A stretch of 64,000 nucleotides of DNA. It comes from Metabacillus malikii (GTDB lineage: Bacteria; Bacillota; Bacilli; Bacillales; Bacillaceae). The notes below the pieces were generated by a model. That model searched no databases. It was not told where the DNA came from and was given only the letters and a program-made list of their open reading frames with translations. Each line of letters opens with the position of its first letter. Position 1 is the stretch's first letter. Shown here in pieces: positions 63,001 to 64,000 of the stretch. Both the position numbers and the translations under genes were made by a program. The stretch lies in assembly GCF_030813355.1 (NCBI RefSeq), contig NZ_JAUSUD010000012.1:1-64000 (forward strand), in the 5' to 3' direction.

Positions 63001-64000
63001 TAAGGAAAATAATGAACTTACGATTACACTGAAACAAGGCGCAAAACTTGAATTAGAGGTCATTGATGCCAATACAGGTGCGGCACTAGGTGCAACCTAT
63101 AACGTATACGGTAATCAGTCCTATGCATATGGCGAAGTTCAAGCAGGTTCATATACAATCGGTGGCCTTGAAGAAGAAAATCTTACAGTTGAAGTAAGCA
63201 TGGAAGGCTATCAAACTGAAACATTAAATGTCACTAAATCAGATTTCGTTGATAAAAAGGCTGATTTAGGAATAGTAGAATTACAAAGAGAAAAATTCAT
63301 TGAAGGTAAGCTTTATAAAGCAGACCGCACAACACCAGCAACCTATGTTTATGTCTATCTGTATGATGAACAAGGAAACTATGCTGGTTCAACAAGAACA
63401 GATACGTCTGGCTACTTCAAGCTTCGTAATGTGGAAGCAGGTAAATATACTCTAAAAACAGAGGATTATTACTTGCCAAATATTGAAGCAAAAGTAAATA
63501 CAGATGAGTCTTACTACACGTTCTACCTTGAAGAAAAGCAAGAAGGTTCTTTCTCAGGAGATGGTAACCTCTTTGCATCGTCAACTCGTACCGTTGTTCC
63601 AGGTAAAACGATTAAATATCGTTTTGATTATAAAAATAATGGCGACGAAGCGGTAGATGACGCATCATTTAAGATTGAATTACCTGACGGTGTGACATTA
63701 GTAAAAGAATCAATCTTAGTAAATGGAGAGCCTGCCGTATATAATAAAGGTCTCGATTTACCAGAAGTTGCTGCTGGCGCTACAGGAGAAGTAACATTTG
63801 AAGCGACAGTTGTAGCAGAATATACAAGTCCAGTTGTTGCTGCAAATGCTGTTTTAGAAACAAATGGTCAGCAATTTGTAAAATCAGCTTCAACAAATGT
63901 ATTATTTGTTACAATAAATGCACCTAAGAAAACAGCTACATCAACAATTAAAGTATATGGTGAAGCAAAAGCTGGCGGTAACGTAACGGTTGAAGTATAT
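57080..64000 (+). CDS. Giant LRR/FN3 surface protein, 3' end outside the window
   Basis: An uninterrupted frame of 2307 codons begins at TTG 57080 behind AAGGGGGAT and runs off the right edge. Order: signal peptide (1-33), FN3 domain (45-130), acidic linker, then six LRR plus FN3 modules starting at about residues 183, 453, 718, 983, 1252 and 1523 (about 265-271 residues each), every one opening with F-x-D-x-x-L-x-x-A-type caps (VVTFKDENLEAAI). From about 1873 there are several Cna-B/carboxypeptidase-regulatory-like domains (ITNANGEYTIADFVY; GYFKLRNVEAGKYTL), and from about 2167 a DUF11-like domain (GKTIKYRFDYKNNGDE). The anchor is not visible. It is related to the 51084 protein. Confidence 0.88.
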   Translation, partial: MKKYKWLNILAIFTIIFPLFSPFSAQKLAIAEEITPTEPSLQLLPIEVEGDSVRLTWIHYSNESGEAGTFELIKNGQTSQVEAVELEKTVQDEMVRSTYTYIDAEVESDVGYTYQVKGVEANQLVSNQQTIQFPVDVSGAEVNTESDPKQEEEQIQEMVDTEAEVVTEENPTETEATDNQQNNVTFEDENLERQIRHDLGLANDEPITKEKLADLTRLFVADSNVTSLEGLENAINLTNLTLSENNISDVSPLKELVNLEHLDLENNEITSIEPLKNLAVQTLFLSHNPITSLEALGEMDTLVYLMVDGTEIASIQELEQLEGLQEVYLTNTPSLEMNGQSAAYAVVQALENRGVYVEYDFAEGVPATIDVSAKQLNEDSNTISWTYSGTTVVSYYRVMTYNTDFNTSEHEYTVSGLEEGQTYDVTIQAYDENDQLITEVNHSFQHHPAPEGEIVSFADENLKNSVKAALGIYEREIYESDMEQLISLHASYQNITSLIGLEFAKNLESLSIYGNQITDLTPLKDLTNISYLDIERNEITSIEALANLTKLQTLWLDDNPIEDISTLAQFNNLTTLYLHYTEIDNIDVLLELDSLTYVSLTATNLSFEPGSADMNVIQELFKRNVRVDYTNNVDISIDMGQITKNSISLSWTTYSEDEYSYVLYLNGEEVASTKNNAYTFEGLTPETDYHIAIHVLNEENQVIDLLSVNATTEMELGEVVQFADNRLEKAVKDFLGIYDGDIYERNLQDITYLNLPEMNISDLTGLEHATNLESLYVWNNNITDVTPLQNLTKLMYVDISDNNITDINPLSGLTNIEQLTLNGNDIQDISSLSQLEHLKHLSFEHTNVDDISALLEMENLESVYMENLSTDISSEMYEVIQTLQSQDVYVSYTNPYENFPIWLDAKTESLIRISWSLYDESPSRFAIYLNNKKIEDINNWQYEFTGLDAKTSYTIRVDALDESGNVLRSHPITVKTDEAPSGKVVDIPDSELKNIIMNHLGIYGRDVYESDMNKLDYLNIYEATINDLTGLEYAKNLESLSIQNSGITNIEPLKGLVNLRHLDLANNEVKDLTPLSSLINLEYLWISNNPIENINALNTLENLYGLDITYTNVEDITILPTLPSLSWVALYGSKVDLDRNSDDWSIIEQLQDDHVDVEYEYHTINSLDIYATEDSATINWAYQSDVERLGSYRISIENGETFTIDKEITEYVLKDLEADTGYYVEIAALDEAGEVLAYTNTYFHTLGEPTGEKIEFKDKTLEEALKRELYLTHRDLYTGDLEQVTGLSLGYEGITELTGLESAVNLEFLYLSGNQITDISVLKSLENLHDLYIDNNNIKNIEALAQLTNLVNVSIAYNPIETITDFELLQKLEYIDTSDTLIDDIQVLANLPVLKYVYLYNLPNVDLSADSENRSVIKSLLERDVEVSYSYSTIIDIGLETVTDNSIAIQWSYTGIEEVDEYVVYFEGEEVSRGLETSFVFENLAPSTEYYFEIIAFNKDGFDIGSTTYYVMTNEPPATGEVVTFKDENLEAAIRNTLYIYDRDIRTSDMENLTYLYLSNVAGVSNLSGLEYAINLYTLDAAFNEIESVEPLKDLQALQSLTLWGNPVADISPLANLTSLTHLDLDDTAVSSVDSLSKLVNLETLYLANNDVNDIAALESLTNLDYLNISGNPIDFAEGTASYNVLNSLMNQGTYVYYDQQFDMVDSYVYVNEVRDTTAAIEWGIELEASEIESVGVYVNDAYIELPKEAYASYTLEQLVANKEYEVMLEVVAVNGSHYTSWTSFRTERSLEELTTASFEATIKDEINLTGLEFTIEGIEASNQDIFYYGNLAKDGQFRKGYRTNNEFNLPYGKYEVIVHGQGIIKSKIEEVEITKDASYPISIALESIEKEIGEAIIKVVDENGEPITELESLSLYSPSIYQAFDYSVGSYYEWGITNANGEYTIADFVYADDYYVNIGAEGYKPFYNEASISKENNELTITLKQGAKLELEVIDANTGAALGATYNVYGNQSYAYGEVQAGSYTIGGLEEENLTVEVSMEGYQTETLNVTKSDFVDKKADLGIVELQREKFIEGKLYKADRTTPATYVYVYLYDEQGNYAGSTRTDTSGYFKLRNVEAGKYTLKTEDYYLPNIEAKVNTDESYYTFYLEEKQEGSFSGDGNLFASSTRTVVPGKTIKYRFDYKNNGDEAVDDASFKIELPDGVTLVKESILVNGEPAVYNKGLDLPEVAAGATGEVTFEATVVAEYTSPVVAANAVLETNGQQFVKSASTNVLFVTINAPKKTATSTIKVYGEAKAGGNVTVEVY

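Overview
The window looks like chromosomal DNA from a low-GC, spore-forming member of the Bacillaceae. The support is AGGAGG-type ribosome binding sites, comK, the YvrJ/DUF2922/DUF1659 trio, xpaC-yaaN, LCP and LPNTA-anchored surface proteins, and a sigma-W-type promoter in front of a PspA operon. No rRNA, tRNA or CRISPR array was seen. The only transposase is the 3' part of an IS91-like (HUH, Y2) element at the left edge.

Layout. 1-8 kb: IS91 remnant, small membrane proteins, an HTH protein, a soluble chemoreceptor-like protein, a Spo0E-like small protein, DUF3841 and a YcdB-type protein. 8-14.5 kb: a sugar locus with an AraC regulator divergent from alpha-xylosidase yicI, a binding lipoprotein and two ABC permeases. 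The divergent region carries paired AraC-type half sites and a cre-like box. 14.8-20.4 kb: an SGNH-like protein, a lipoprotein, a large chemoreceptor whose outer part resembles a carbohydrate-binding module, and comK. 20.5-26.8 kb: an envelope-stress cluster of SH3 and SPFH-like proteins, a membrane spermidine-synthase-like protein, DUF350, DUF4247, PspA and DUF4178, with a sigma-W-like promoter. 27-33.6 kb: a lantibiotic-immunity-like ABC transporter, an ECF sigma factor with a DUF4179 anti-sigma, and a two-component system. 33.9-40.3 kb: a SEC-C protein, xpaC-yaaN and a second ABC exporter. 40.4-43.9 kb: a two-component system with two PepSY proteins. 44.7-50.8 kb: histidinol phosphatase, a wall-anchored GH26 mannanase, a PilZ protein and an LCP transferase. 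51-64 kb: two very large LRR/FN3 surface proteins with a second SGNH-like protein between them. The last protein runs off the right edge after at least 2307 residues.

Repeats are a dominant feature. Family A is a roughly 28-bp imperfect palindrome around GGAAGCAGGGGGACGGTTC. Family B is the near-palindrome GGGGACAGTCCCC with a 39-bp unit. They occur singly, as inverted pairs acting as terminators, and as arrays, and B has entered at least one gene 3' end. There are also a 220-377 bp dispersed element (two copies), a 52-bp minisatellite, a 21-bp tandem repeat, and a composite inverted repeat flanking about 3.4 kb at the left.

Functionally the window points to a cell that uses plant polysaccharides (xylosides, mannan), with envelope-stress and antimicrobial-peptide defence and large wall-anchored adhesin-like proteins. 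All function calls rest on reading motifs by eye; no database search was run.
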